Notes under the pieces: model-generated | Seen by the model: only the letters and a program-made list of their open reading frames with translations | The model's database searches: none | What the model was told of the DNA's origin: nothing | Part shown: piece after piece, positions 52,771-61,837 of the stretch | Position numbering within the stretch: the first letter of the stretch is position 1 | How the letters are laid out: every line of letters begins with the position of its first letter | Assembly: GCF_010726645.1 (NCBI RefSeq) | Contig: NZ_AP022563.1 | Span: 3,162,001-3,226,000, forward strand | Direction of reading: 5' to 3' | Source: Mycolicibacterium duvalii | Lineage (GTDB): Bacteria > Actinomycetota > Actinomycetes > Mycobacteriales > Mycobacteriaceae | Length of the DNA stretch: 64,000 nucleotides | Program-made: the position numbers and the translations under genes

Positions 52771-53921
52771 GCACGCCCGACGTCGACCTGGTCGGACTGG
52801 GCATGACGGCGATGTCGCTGAGGCCGGGTGCCACACCGCTCGAACTGGCCGCCGAGGCAACTGGCATCGCGCTGGCCGACGCCGGACTCGGGCGCGCAGA
52901 CATCGACGGCCTCCTGGTCGGCTCGTCGCAGGGCGTGCGGCCGGACCGACTGGGCGTCGGCTTCGCCGCACGAGGCGGCTTCTCGGACCTACGCCTCCTC
53001 GAACACGTCGAGATCAAGGGCGCCACCACGATTGCCATGATCCAGCGCGCGCGCCACGCGATCACCACCGGCGAGGCGACGACCGTGGTGTGCGTGTTCG
53101 CCGACGCGCCGCTGGTTGCAGGTCGCGGCGCGGGCTCGTCGTACGCGCACAGCGGCGGCAACGTCGGGGTCCGCGGGTTGGAGCGGGCCTCAGGACTGCT
53201 CGGATCGGTGCCGACATACGCGCTGCTGGCCCAGCGGTGGCTGCACGTCACCGAAACCGATGCCGACGCATTACGCGCGGTGGCCGTCACCGCACGAGCG
53301 TGGGCGCGCGGCAATCCCGACGCTGTAAACCGCGAACCGCTCGACGATGCCGGCTACAACGCCAGCCCGATGATCGCCGAACCACTGCGGTTGTTGGACT
53401 GTGCGCGGCCGGTGAACGGGGCGGTCGCCGTGGTGCTCACCGGTTCGGCCTCGATCGGCGACACCCGACTGCGGGTGCTCGGCACCGGCCGGGAGCATCC
53501 GGTCCGACGCCGACGCGCAGGCGCCGAATCGTGGTTCGGCGGCGGGGCGAGAGCGGTGGACGACGCGTTGGAACAGGCCGGCATGACACGCTCGGACCTC
53601 GATGTCGCCGAGCTCTATGACCCGTTCTCCATCGTCACGCTGGTGCTGCTCGAGGAATACCGGCTCACCGGTGACGTCCCGGTGGGCGCCTTCGTCGGGG
53701 AGGGTCACACCGGACCGGGCGGCACGCTGCCGACCAACACCGGCGGCGGCCAACTGTCCGGGTTCTACCTGCAAGGCATGACGCCCCTGGCCGAGGCCGT
53801 GATCCAGCTCCGCGGCGCGGGCCGGGATCGTCAGGTTCCCGACGCCACCGTGGCCTTGGTCGGCGGCATCGGAGGTCGGCTTGACCACCATGCTGCGCTG
53901 GTGTTGGAGCGTGTGGCGTGA
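52767..53921 (+). CDS. Ltp-type thiolase homologue, probable retro-aldolase subunit
   Basis: 384 residues from a GTG at 52767. VDLVGLGMTAMSLRPGATPL starts the thiolase-like fold; the Cys nucleophile position is occupied by GATTIAMIQRARHAI (no Cys) and NTGGGQLSGFYLQGMTPLAE replaces the usual GHP loop. It overlaps the OB-fold gene by 4 bases, the same pairing as at 38 kb. Likely cleaves a CoA-ester by retro-aldol reaction. Confidence 0.85.
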   Translation: MSTPDVDLVGLGMTAMSLRPGATPLELAAEATGIALADAGLGRADIDGLLVGSSQGVRPDRLGVGFAARGGFSDLRLLEHVEIKGATTIAMIQRARHAITTGEATTVVCVFADAPLVAGRGAGSSYAHSGGNVGVRGLERASGLLGSVPTYALLAQRWLHVTETDADALRAVAVTARAWARGNPDAVNREPLDDAGYNASPMIAEPLRLLDCARPVNGAVAVVLTGSASIGDTRLRVLGTGREHPVRRRRAGAESWFGGGARAVDDALEQAGMTRSDLDVAELYDPFSIVTLVLLEEYRLTGDVPVGAFVGEGHTGPGGTLPTNTGGGQLSGFYLQGMTPLAEAVIQLRGAGRDRQVPDATVALVGGIGGRLDHHAALVLERVA

Positions 53922-54367
53922 CCACCGTGGACAAGCGGCTGCTCGAGGACTGGTTGCTGGATCCAGCACTGGCACCCGATGCTGAGCTCGATGTCCTGGC
54001 GCCGCTGTACCGGGCGGCGGAACGGCACGAGCTGGCACTGCCGTTCTGCGCGGCGTGCGAGAATCCACTGGAACTCGACCAGGAAGTCTGCGACTACTGC
54101 GGGGGCACCGAACCCGACTGGCGCACAGTCGAACTACGCGGGACCGTCCACGCCGCAACTCTGATGCACCGACGCGAACCCGGGCTGGTCCATGCGCAGG
54201 CCCCCTACCCCATCGTCGACGTCGAACTGGCCAGCGGACACCGCTTGCTGATGACGTCCGCGCAGCCCGCGGACGGCGTGCCGGCCATCGGCGGAACAGT
54301 GCGCATCGGCTTCCGCCGCCTCGGCGGCGTCGCAATCCCAGCCATCGACACCTTGGAGGACGAGTGA
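53918..54367 (+). CDS. Zn-ribbon/OB-fold (DUF35) protein, partner of the Ltp-type protein
   Basis: 149 residues from a GTG at 53918. CAAC and CDYC are the zinc-ribbon pairs (about residues 44-62). It has an unusually long N-terminal extension (LLEDWLLDPALAPDAELDVL) compared with the other OB-fold copies here. Coupled by 4-base overlaps to both neighbours. Confidence 0.85.
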   Translation: MTTVDKRLLEDWLLDPALAPDAELDVLAPLYRAAERHELALPFCAACENPLELDQEVCDYCGGTEPDWRTVELRGTVHAATLMHRREPGLVHAQAPYPIVDVELASGHRLLMTSAQPADGVPAIGGTVRIGFRRLGGVAIPAIDTLEDE

Positions 54368-55653
54368 CAACGCTCGAATCAGCCACTGCCACTGACGATT
54401 TCGATGTCAATAGCGTCGTCCGTGATGACCGGGTGCACGGGTCGGTCTACACCTCGGCCGAGATCTTTCGCCGCGAAATGGCGACCATCTTCAAGACCGG
54501 CTGGGTCTACGTCGCGCACGAAAGCGAGGTAAGCGAGCCTGGCGACTACCTCACCCGGCTCATCGGCCACGAGCCAGTCGTGGTGGTGCGCGGCAAGGAC
54601 GGCGTGGTGCGCGTGGCGCTCAACCGCTGCACACACCGCGCCAACAAGTTGTGCAACGCCGAGAAAGGCAATACCAACTCGTTCCGCTGCCCCTACCACG
54701 GCTGGACCTTTACCAACACCGGTGCGCTACAAGGTGTTCCGATGCGGGAGGGCTACGGCGAGGCCTTCAACCAGGTGCGCTCCGAACTGAGCCTGGCGCA
54801 GGCGCCCCGGGTCGACAGTTACGGCGGCTTCGTCTTCGCGTCGCTGGCGCCCGACGGCGTCTCCCTGCGCGAACACCTCGGCAAGGCGACGGGCGCCATC
54901 GACCGACTGCTCAACCTGTCCCCCACCCGCGAAATCGACCTACGGGCCGGCTGGATGAAGCATCTGCACCACGCCAACTGGAAGATGGTTGTGGAGAACA
55001 ACGTCGACGGCTACCACGCGCTGTTCACGCACGCCTCGGTATATGACGCGATCAAGCCGGCCAAGGTGTCCCACGTCCCGACGAAGGTCGACGTCCTGGT
55101 CCGCGACCTCGGCGACGGACACTCCGAGATCGATTACACCGACGAATACCGCAAGCTGGACGAGGAATTCATCTGGTACGGCCGAATCCCGCGGGCGAAG
55201 CTCGGCGGTTACGTCGACGCACTGGAGCAGGCATACGGACCCGAGCAGGCGCACGATGCTCTGGTGGTGGGCCCCCCGCACACCCTGATCTGGCCCAATC
55301 TGTTCCTGGCCGAGATGAACGTCATGTTCGTCGAGCCGCAGGCCCCCGACCGCACCGTCGCCTACACCACGGCCGTGTTGATCCCGGGTCAGGACGCACT
55401 GAACGAACGCACGCTGAGGCGCTCTGAAGGGGCGATGGGTCCGGCGGGGTTCCTGATCGCCGACGACGGCGAAATCGGCATGCGCAACCAGGCCGGCCTC
55501 GCCGCCGAGTTACCCGAGTGGCTGGTGCTGGCACGCGGTGTAGAGCATGACATCACCGACGACACCGGAATCATCAACCGGGACAAGAGCGCTGAGACAC
55601 CGCAGCGCGGGTTCTACTCGCAGTGGGCAGCCGTGGTCGGCGGGAGGGCGTGA
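54364..55653 (+). CDS. Ring-hydroxylating dioxygenase, Rieske alpha subunit
   Basis: 429 residues from a GTG at 54364. The [2Fe-2S] ligands are C89-x-H91 and C109-x2-H112 (NRCTHRANKL, RCPYHGW). The mononuclear Fe site has D215, H218 and H223 in NNVDGYHALFTH. It would form an alpha3beta3 oxygenase with the next gene, adding both oxygen atoms to an aromatic ring or hydroxylating an alicyclic one. No ferredoxin or reductase gene lies in the window. Confidence 0.9.
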   Translation: MTTLESATATDDFDVNSVVRDDRVHGSVYTSAEIFRREMATIFKTGWVYVAHESEVSEPGDYLTRLIGHEPVVVVRGKDGVVRVALNRCTHRANKLCNAEKGNTNSFRCPYHGWTFTNTGALQGVPMREGYGEAFNQVRSELSLAQAPRVDSYGGFVFASLAPDGVSLREHLGKATGAIDRLLNLSPTREIDLRAGWMKHLHHANWKMVVENNVDGYHALFTHASVYDAIKPAKVSHVPTKVDVLVRDLGDGHSEIDYTDEYRKLDEEFIWYGRIPRAKLGGYVDALEQAYGPEQAHDALVVGPPHTLIWPNLFLAEMNVMFVEPQAPDRTVAYTTAVLIPGQDALNERTLRRSEGAMGPAGFLIADDGEIGMRNQAGLAAELPEWLVLARGVEHDITDDTGIINRDKSAETPQRGFYSQWAAVVGGRA

Positions 55654-55654
55654 A

Positions 55655-56167
55655 ATGACCCTTGACACCGAGTCACAGATGCGTCCTGTGCTGCGGCCGT
55701 TGCCGGACGCCGAGATCCTCTCGTTCCTGTACCTGGAGGCGCGGTTGGCCGACGAGGGCCGCTACTCGGAGTGGGAGGCGCTCTGGGCTGACGACGACAC
55801 GGTCGTGTACCGCGTGCCCATGCATCCCGACGACGACCCGCGGACCTCGCTGGCCTACATCAACGACAATCGGCGGCGAATCAAGAGTCGGGTGGCTCAG
55901 TTGAACACGGGTAACCGGCACTCTCAGACCCCGCCGTCGGTGATGCGGCGCGTGGTCTCCAACAGCGAAGTGGTCGAGGACATTGACGGTCTGGTCACCA
56001 TCGAGTCCAACTTCGCGTTGTTCGAATACCGTATCCGGCAACGCTTCTGGGCCGGTCGGGTGAGCCACACCATTTGTCGGACGGCGGAGGGCCCGCGACT
56101 CGTCCGCAAGATCGTGAACCTGATTGACGCGGGCGGTCCGGTCGACACCCTGGCATTCCTGATCTGA
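55655..56167 (+). CDS. Ring-hydroxylating dioxygenase beta subunit
   Basis: 170 residues, ATG one base after the alpha-subunit stop. EARLADEGRYSEWEALWADD and MRRVVSNSEVVEDIDGLVTI are SnoaL/NTF2-fold features of beta subunits, which play a structural part. Its stop overlaps the ligase ATG (TGATG). Confidence 0.9.
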   Translation: MTLDTESQMRPVLRPLPDAEILSFLYLEARLADEGRYSEWEALWADDDTVVYRVPMHPDDDPRTSLAYINDNRRRIKSRVAQLNTGNRHSQTPPSVMRRVVSNSEVVEDIDGLVTIESNFALFEYRIRQRFWAGRVSHTICRTAEGPRLVRKIVNLIDAGGPVDTLAFLI

Positions 56168-57741
56168 TGCTCATCGGAGACATCGCCACCAACAACGCAC
56201 GTCGCTACCCGGACAAGCGCGCCCTCGTCGACGCCGACCGGGTGCACACCTGGACCCAGGTCGACGAACGAGCTCGGCGCCTGGCCGGCTACCTGGCCGG
56301 ACAGGGGCTGGAACCCGGAGACCGGGTGATGGTCATCGCCCGCAACTGCATCGAATGGCCCGAGATCTCGTTCGGGTTGGCCAAGGCCGGACTGATCGCT
56401 GTGCCGGTGAACATCCGGCTCGCGCCCGACGAGGTCGCTCACGTCCGCGACGACTGCGGTGCCCGTGCGGTGATCGTGCACGCCGACCACCTGGACAAGT
56501 TCACCGGCGAACTGGCCAACCTACCTGTAGTCCTCACCATCGGCCCGGAATACGAAACCGCCTTGTGGGCAACCGATCCCGAGCCACCGCGCCTCGATGT
56601 CAACCCCGACGACGTCGCGGTGATCCTTTACACCAGCGGCACCACCGGTCGCGCCAAGGGTGTGATGCACACCCACCGCAGTCTGCTGTATCAGGCGGCC
56701 GACACCAATTTGGTGACCGAGGCCAACCGGTCGGACGTCATGCTGGCGACCACCCCGTTCTTCACGGCCGGGGGGATGGTGCGCACGGTGTCGTGGCTTT
56801 ACCTCGGCCAGACGATGGTCATCCATCAACGGTTCGACCCGCAGGCGGTGATCGACGAGATCGAACGCAGCGCAATCACCTTCACCACGTTCATCCCCAC
56901 GATGCTGCACCGAACGCTGGCAATCCTCGAGAACGGCCCACCGCGGGACATGTCGAGCCTGCGGCGGATCTCGTACGGCTCGGCACCAGTGCCGCCAGGC
57001 CTGGCCCGCAAGGCCATGGACCTGCTCGGCTGCGATCTGCAGCAGCGGTACGGGCTCACCGAATGTGGCGGGCAGGCCACGATTCTCACGCCGCAGGATC
57101 ACCGCGACATCGTCGCGGGCCGGACGTCGATCGGTACGTCCTGCGGTCGAGAGACCCCGATGTGCGCGATCCGCGTCATCAACCCCGACGGGAGCGACGC
57201 CCCGATCGGCGAGGTCGGCGAACTCGTCATCGTCAGCCCGGCCAACGCCGTCGGCTATTGGAAACTGCCCGAGCAGACGGCCGAGACCTTCCGGCCGGAT
57301 GGTCTCCGCACCGGCGACCTGGGCTTCCTCGACGCCGACGGCTATCTCCACATCACCGGCCGGCGCACCGACCTCATCATCTCCGGTGGCTTCAACGTCT
57401 ACCCCGCCGAGATCGAGCGGGTCATCGCACAGCACTCGGGTGTTGACATGGTCGCCGTCGTCGGCGTGCCCGATGCGGACTGGGGCGAGACGCCGGTGGC
57501 GGCGGTGATACCCAAGGCCGCCGTCAACGACAACGACGCATTGGCCGCCGAACTGGCCGTACTGTGCCGCGCCGAGTTGGCCGGATACAAGCAACCCCGC
57601 CGGTTCGTGTTCTGGCGCGAGTTCCCGCTGGGTCCAGCGGGCAAGATCCTCAAGCGCGAGATAGCTAACCAGGTAAACCAGGTAGGCGATGCGGATGCGA
57701 AGATTTCGGTACCGACCGGATCCACCGAGGGGCGCCCGTGA
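56167..57741 (+). CDS. Acyl-CoA synthetase (AMP-binding)
   Basis: 524 residues. YTSGTTGRAKGVMHTHRSLL is the P-loop, YGLTECGG the A5 motif, GLRTGDLGFLDADGYLHITGR the hinge and GPAGKILKREI the catalytic Lys. Activates a carboxylic acid, perhaps an aromatic or steroid-derived acid before ring attack. Overlaps the preceding stop by one base and the hydratase start by 4. Confidence 0.9.
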   Translation: MLIGDIATNNARRYPDKRALVDADRVHTWTQVDERARRLAGYLAGQGLEPGDRVMVIARNCIEWPEISFGLAKAGLIAVPVNIRLAPDEVAHVRDDCGARAVIVHADHLDKFTGELANLPVVLTIGPEYETALWATDPEPPRLDVNPDDVAVILYTSGTTGRAKGVMHTHRSLLYQAADTNLVTEANRSDVMLATTPFFTAGGMVRTVSWLYLGQTMVIHQRFDPQAVIDEIERSAITFTTFIPTMLHRTLAILENGPPRDMSSLRRISYGSAPVPPGLARKAMDLLGCDLQQRYGLTECGGQATILTPQDHRDIVAGRTSIGTSCGRETPMCAIRVINPDGSDAPIGEVGELVIVSPANAVGYWKLPEQTAETFRPDGLRTGDLGFLDADGYLHITGRRTDLIISGGFNVYPAEIERVIAQHSGVDMVAVVGVPDADWGETPVAAVIPKAAVNDNDALAAELAVLCRAELAGYKQPRRFVFWREFPLGPAGKILKREIANQVNQVGDADAKISVPTGSTEGRP

Positions 57742-58523
57742 CCGAACAGACCGACCTTGCCACCATCGAATTCAGTGTCGCCGACCATGTAGCCACCATT
57801 GCGCTGAACAGGCCCGAACGGATGAACAGCTTCACCGAACAGATGGCGGAGGAGCTGGCCGCGGTGTGGGCCAGGGTCCGGGACGACGACGACATCCACG
57901 TTGCCGTGTTGCAAGCCAACGGCGACCGGGCCTTCTGCACCGGCCTCGACGTGTCCGAGGGCACGTGGTGGACGCACAAGACGATCTTCAATCAGGAAGA
58001 CCCCGGCGAGGTGCTCGGCCCGAAGGCGCACCGGGTGTGGAAGCCGGTGATCGCGGCCCTGCACGGCATCGTCGCGGGCGGGGCGATGTACTTCGTCAAC
58101 GAGTGCGACTTCTCCATCTGCAGCGAGACCGCCACGTTCTTCGACCCGCATGCCAACGCGGGCATCGTCTCAGCACTCGAGCCCATGGGCATGCTGGCCC
58201 TCGGTGTGCCCTACGGCGAGGTCATGCGCTGGGCTCTGCTGGGCAGCGAGGAGCGGATGTCCGCGCACACGGCGCTGCGGATCGGACTGGTCACCGAGGT
58301 GGTGCCCGATGATCAGTTGCGCTCCCGGGCTGCGGAACTGGCGGCGGAGATCGCCGCGCGACGCCCCGCGGGTATCCAAGGCACAGTCCGCGCGATGTGG
58401 GAGGCTCGCGACCTGACGCCCACTGTCGCGGCGCGACACGGGAAGTTCTACACCGATCTGGGTAACGCCGGTGCCGGTCGCACGGATTCTCGCGCCAACA
58501 AGAAGAAGCCGCGCACTCGATGA
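57738..58523 (+). CDS. Enoyl-CoA hydratase/isomerase family protein
   Basis: 261 residues from a GTG at 57738. DRAFCTGLDVSEGTWW and GIVAGGAMYFVNECDFSICS carry the oxyanion-hole glycines. The basic C-terminal tail is short. Acts on a CoA ester in the operon's beta-oxidation-like steps. Confidence 0.85.
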   Translation: MTEQTDLATIEFSVADHVATIALNRPERMNSFTEQMAEELAAVWARVRDDDDIHVAVLQANGDRAFCTGLDVSEGTWWTHKTIFNQEDPGEVLGPKAHRVWKPVIAALHGIVAGGAMYFVNECDFSICSETATFFDPHANAGIVSALEPMGMLALGVPYGEVMRWALLGSEERMSAHTALRIGLVTEVVPDDQLRSRAAELAAEIAARRPAGIQGTVRAMWEARDLTPTVAARHGKFYTDLGNAGAGRTDSRANKKKPRTR

Positions 58524-58533
58524 GGAGCACGCC

Positions 58534-60024
58534 ATGACCGACACTACAACTGAGCGGCTGGTCGAGTTCGACTTGCTGATCGGCGGCGAAACAGTCACTG
58601 CTGCTTCCGGTTCCACGTACGACAGCGTCGACCCGTTCACCGGGCGCCCCTGGGCGCGGGTGCCCGACGGCGGTGCCGACGACGTCGACCGCGCGGTGGC
58701 CGCCGCCCGCGCCGCACTGGACGGCCCGTGGGGCGAGCTCACCGCGACCGCGCGTGGCAAGCTGCTGTGGCGGCTCGGCGAGGTCATCGCGCGCGAGGCG
58801 GAGCACCTGGCCGAGTTGGAGGTCCGCGACGGGGGCAAGCTGACCCGCGAGATGGTCGGCCAGATGAAGGCGCTACCGGACTACTACTTCTACTACGCCG
58901 GGCTGGCGGACAAGCTGCAGGGCGAGGTCGTGCCGGTCGACAAGCCGAACTTCCTGGTCTACACCCGCCACGAGCCGGTAGGCGTCGTCGGCGCGATCAC
59001 CCCGTGGAACTCGCCGCTACTGCTGTTGACGTGGAAGCTCGCCGCAGGCCTGGCCGCCGGATGCACATTCGTGGTCAAGCCGAGTGACCACACGCCCACG
59101 TCGACCCTCGCGTTCGCAAAACTGTTCGCCGAGGCCGGCTTTCCGCCGGGCGTGATCAACGTCGTCACCGGCTGGGGTCCCGAGACCGGCGCCGCCCTGG
59201 CGTCGCATCCCGGCATCGATAAGGTCGCCTTCACCGGGTCCACCGCCACCGGCATCCACGTCGGCAAGGCCGCGATCGAGCACATGGCCCGCTTCACGTT
59301 GGAACTGGGCGGCAAGTCGGCGCAGGTGGTGTTCGACGATGCCGACCTCGACGCGGCAGCCAACGGCGTCATCGCGGGCGTCTTCGCCGCCACCGGCCAG
59401 ACCTGCCTGGCAGGCTCCCGCTTGCTCGTTCACGAGAGCGTCGCCGATGCGCTGGTCGAGAAGATCGTCGCGCGTGCAGCCACCATCAAGCTGGGAGACC
59501 CGAAGGATCCGGCGACCGAGATGGGCCCGGTGTCCAACCAGCCGCAGTACGAGAAGGTGCTGTCGCACTTCGCCTCTGCCCGCGCAGAGGGCGCGACGGT
59601 AGCCTACGGCGGCGAAGCCGCCAGCGAGCTCGGCGGCTTCTTCGTGAAGCCCACGGTGCTGACCGGCGTCGATCGCTCGATGCGCGCCGTCGCCGAAGAG
59701 GTCTTCGGGCCCGTGCTCACGGTGATGACCTTCGCCGACGAGGACGAGGCCATCGCCACCGCGAACGACACAGAGTTCGGATTGGCCGCAGGCGTGTGGA
59801 CCAAAGACATTCACCGCGCGCACAGGGTGGCCGCCAAACTACGGGCAGGCACCGTATGGATCAACGCCTACCGCGTTGTCGCACCTCACGTTCCGTTCGG
59901 TGGCATTGGCTACAGCGGTATCGGCCGGGAGAACGGCATCGACGCCGTGAAGGACTTCACCGAGACCAAGGCGGTGTGGGTGGAGCTCTCCGGAGCCACC
60001 CGCGATCCGTTCACGCTCGGCTGA
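58534..60024 (+). CDS. Aldehyde dehydrogenase
   Basis: 496 residues, ATG at 58534 behind GAGGAG. TPWNSPLLLLTWKLAAGLAA, ELGGKSAQVVF with the general-base Glu, GQTCLAGSRLLVH with the catalytic Cys and EVFGPVLTVM are complete. A second aldehyde dehydrogenase besides 23599, probably for an aldehyde released by the aldolases. Confidence 0.9.
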   Translation: MTDTTTERLVEFDLLIGGETVTAASGSTYDSVDPFTGRPWARVPDGGADDVDRAVAAARAALDGPWGELTATARGKLLWRLGEVIAREAEHLAELEVRDGGKLTREMVGQMKALPDYYFYYAGLADKLQGEVVPVDKPNFLVYTRHEPVGVVGAITPWNSPLLLLTWKLAAGLAAGCTFVVKPSDHTPTSTLAFAKLFAEAGFPPGVINVVTGWGPETGAALASHPGIDKVAFTGSTATGIHVGKAAIEHMARFTLELGGKSAQVVFDDADLDAAANGVIAGVFAATGQTCLAGSRLLVHESVADALVEKIVARAATIKLGDPKDPATEMGPVSNQPQYEKVLSHFASARAEGATVAYGGEAASELGGFFVKPTVLTGVDRSMRAVAEEVFGPVLTVMTFADEDEAIATANDTEFGLAAGVWTKDIHRAHRVAAKLRAGTVWINAYRVVAPHVPFGGIGYSGIGRENGIDAVKDFTETKAVWVELSGATRDPFTLG

Positions 60025-60045
60025 TTCCAATACAAGGGAGATAAG

Positions 60046-60636
60046 ATGACAGTCGACACCGACGCCGCTAACGCGGTGCTCAACGGACTGCGCCCGTTTC
60101 CGGTCGCGGTCACCACGATCGACGGCGGCTTCGCCAACGGCCTCATGTCGTTGTCGGCGGGCTCGGCCAGCATCGTGCCCGAGCTGCCCCGCGCCACCAT
60201 CAGCCTGACGAAGTACAACAAGACCCACGACATGCTGGTGAACTCCGGCATCTTCGTCATGCACATGTTGTCGGCGGGTCCCGATGAGATCGACGCATCG
60301 ATGGACATCATGATGACCCTCGGCGGCAGCTCCGGCCGCGACGGCGACAAGATCGCCAAGCTCCGCACCAAGCCCGGCGTCACCGGCGCCCCAATCCTGC
60401 TTGACGCCCACAGCTACGTGGAGTGCCGGATCACCGGATCGCTGGACAACGACGAGAACACGATCTTCGTCGGCGACGTCGTCGCCGCGGAGGTCTTCAG
60501 CTCCGCGCAGCGGCTGCGCATCGGCGAGGCGTGGGGCAAGTTGCCGCATGAGTGGATCGAACAGTACGAGGCGAACCACGAGCCGCAGCTGAAGAGCGCA
60601 CGGGACCTGCGGGCGGCCGCCGCAGCACAGGCCTGA
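60046..60636 (+). CDS. Flavin reductase-like FMN-binding domain protein
   Basis: 196 residues. The split-barrel flavin pattern appears in NGLMSLSAGSASIVPELPRA, ISLTKYNKTHDMLVNSGIFV and VECRITGSLDNDENTIFVGD. Could supply reduced flavin to a monooxygenase or electrons for the LLM enzyme. Its stop overlaps the dehydrogenase start by one base. Confidence 0.8.
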   Translation: MTVDTDAANAVLNGLRPFPVAVTTIDGGFANGLMSLSAGSASIVPELPRATISLTKYNKTHDMLVNSGIFVMHMLSAGPDEIDASMDIMMTLGGSSGRDGDKIAKLRTKPGVTGAPILLDAHSYVECRITGSLDNDENTIFVGDVVAAEVFSSAQRLRIGEAWGKLPHEWIEQYEANHEPQLKSARDLRAAAAAQA

Positions 60637-61799
60637 TGTCCGAAGACTCCACCGGCGCTTGGGAGTTGCCGGAGGAACTGGTGATGCTGCGCGACACCGT
60701 GCGGCGGTTCATGGACTTGCACGTCCATCCGGCTGAGGAGCAGCTCGATCACGACACCGTCGGGTTGCCGCGCGAGCAGCTCGTCGAGTTGCAGGCCAAG
60801 GCCAGGGCACTCGGGCTGTGGGCGCTGCAGACACCAGTCGAGTACGGCGGCGCAGGCCTCAGCGTGCTCGGCCAGGTGGTGGTCGCCGAGGAAGCGGCGA
60901 AATGCCGAATGGGGGCGTTCTTCCCCGCACTCGGTGCCTTCGGGGGCAACCCGCCCAATATCATGTTCAAGGCATCACCCGAGCAGTTCGAGAAGTACGC
61001 CAAACCGATTGTCGACGGCACCATGTCCAAGGCGTACACGGCCATCACCGAGGCCTCCGGAGGATCCGATCCCGCGCGGGCGATCACGCTCAAGGCCGTC
61101 CGCGACGGTGACGGTTACGTGCTCAACGGCTCCAAGATGTGGATATCTCATGCTCCCCATGCCGACTGGGGCGTGGTCTACGCCCGTACCGGCGAGGGGC
61201 GCCAGGGCATTTCAGCCTTCATTCTCGAGAAGGACACGCCTGGTGTCACGATCAGCCGCATTCCGGTGATGGCGTCGTTCGCGCCCTACGAATTGCACTT
61301 CGACAACGTACGGCTCGACGCCGCCCAGTTGATCGGCGCCGAGGGGCAGGGTTTTGCGCTGGCCAGCGACTTCCTCGTGCACGGGCGCATCGTCTACGCG
61401 GCTGGTCCGATCGGCATCGCGCAGGCTGCGTTGGACATGACCTGCCAGTGGGCGCGGGACCGAGACGTGTTCGGCGGACGACTGGCCGACAAACAGGGCG
61501 TCCAGTGGATGCTCGTCGACAGCGAGGTCGAACTACGCGCCGCGCGACTGCTGATGTACCAGGCGGCCTGGAATGCCGACCTGGGCCGCAACGTCCGGGT
61601 CGACGCATCGGTGGCCAAGATGTACGGCACCGAGGCCGCCTATCGAGTGCTCGACCGTTGCATCCAGATTCACGGCGCGCTGGGCATCTCCACCGAACTG
61701 CCACTGGAGCGATGGTTCCGCGATCTGAGGGTCAAGCGGCTCGGCGAGGGTGCCACGGAAGTCCAGCGCGAAGTCGTCGCCCGGTCACTCTTGAGATAG
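60636..61799 (+). CDS. Acyl-CoA dehydrogenase (ACAD10/11-like tail)
   Basis: 387 residues from ATG at 60636; the longer ORF is a shadow. YTAITEASGGSDPARAITLK and MWISHAPHADWGVVYARTGE bind FAD; the C-terminus RLGEGATEVQREVVARSLL keeps Glu at the SCAD-type catalytic position. The similarity to ACAD10/11-type enzymes, which use a kinase partner, is worth noting beside the phosphotransferases in this island. Confidence 0.85.
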   Translation: MSEDSTGAWELPEELVMLRDTVRRFMDLHVHPAEEQLDHDTVGLPREQLVELQAKARALGLWALQTPVEYGGAGLSVLGQVVVAEEAAKCRMGAFFPALGAFGGNPPNIMFKASPEQFEKYAKPIVDGTMSKAYTAITEASGGSDPARAITLKAVRDGDGYVLNGSKMWISHAPHADWGVVYARTGEGRQGISAFILEKDTPGVTISRIPVMASFAPYELHFDNVRLDAAQLIGAEGQGFALASDFLVHGRIVYAAGPIGIAQAALDMTCQWARDRDVFGGRLADKQGVQWMLVDSEVELRAARLLMYQAAWNADLGRNVRVDASVAKMYGTEAAYRVLDRCIQIHGALGISTELPLERWFRDLRVKRLGEGATEVQREVVARSLLR

Positions 61800-61813
61800 T
61801 TATACAGTTATCT
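61794..61813. promoter_or_regulatory. Imperfect palindrome before the LLM gene
   Basis: AGATAG ... TTATCT arms around an AT-rich centre, overlapping the end of the dehydrogenase. Possible internal promoter or operator; it does not match families I or II. Confidence 0.35.
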
Positions 61814-61837
61814 GGTTCCGGGTTACAGAGGAGTCAT

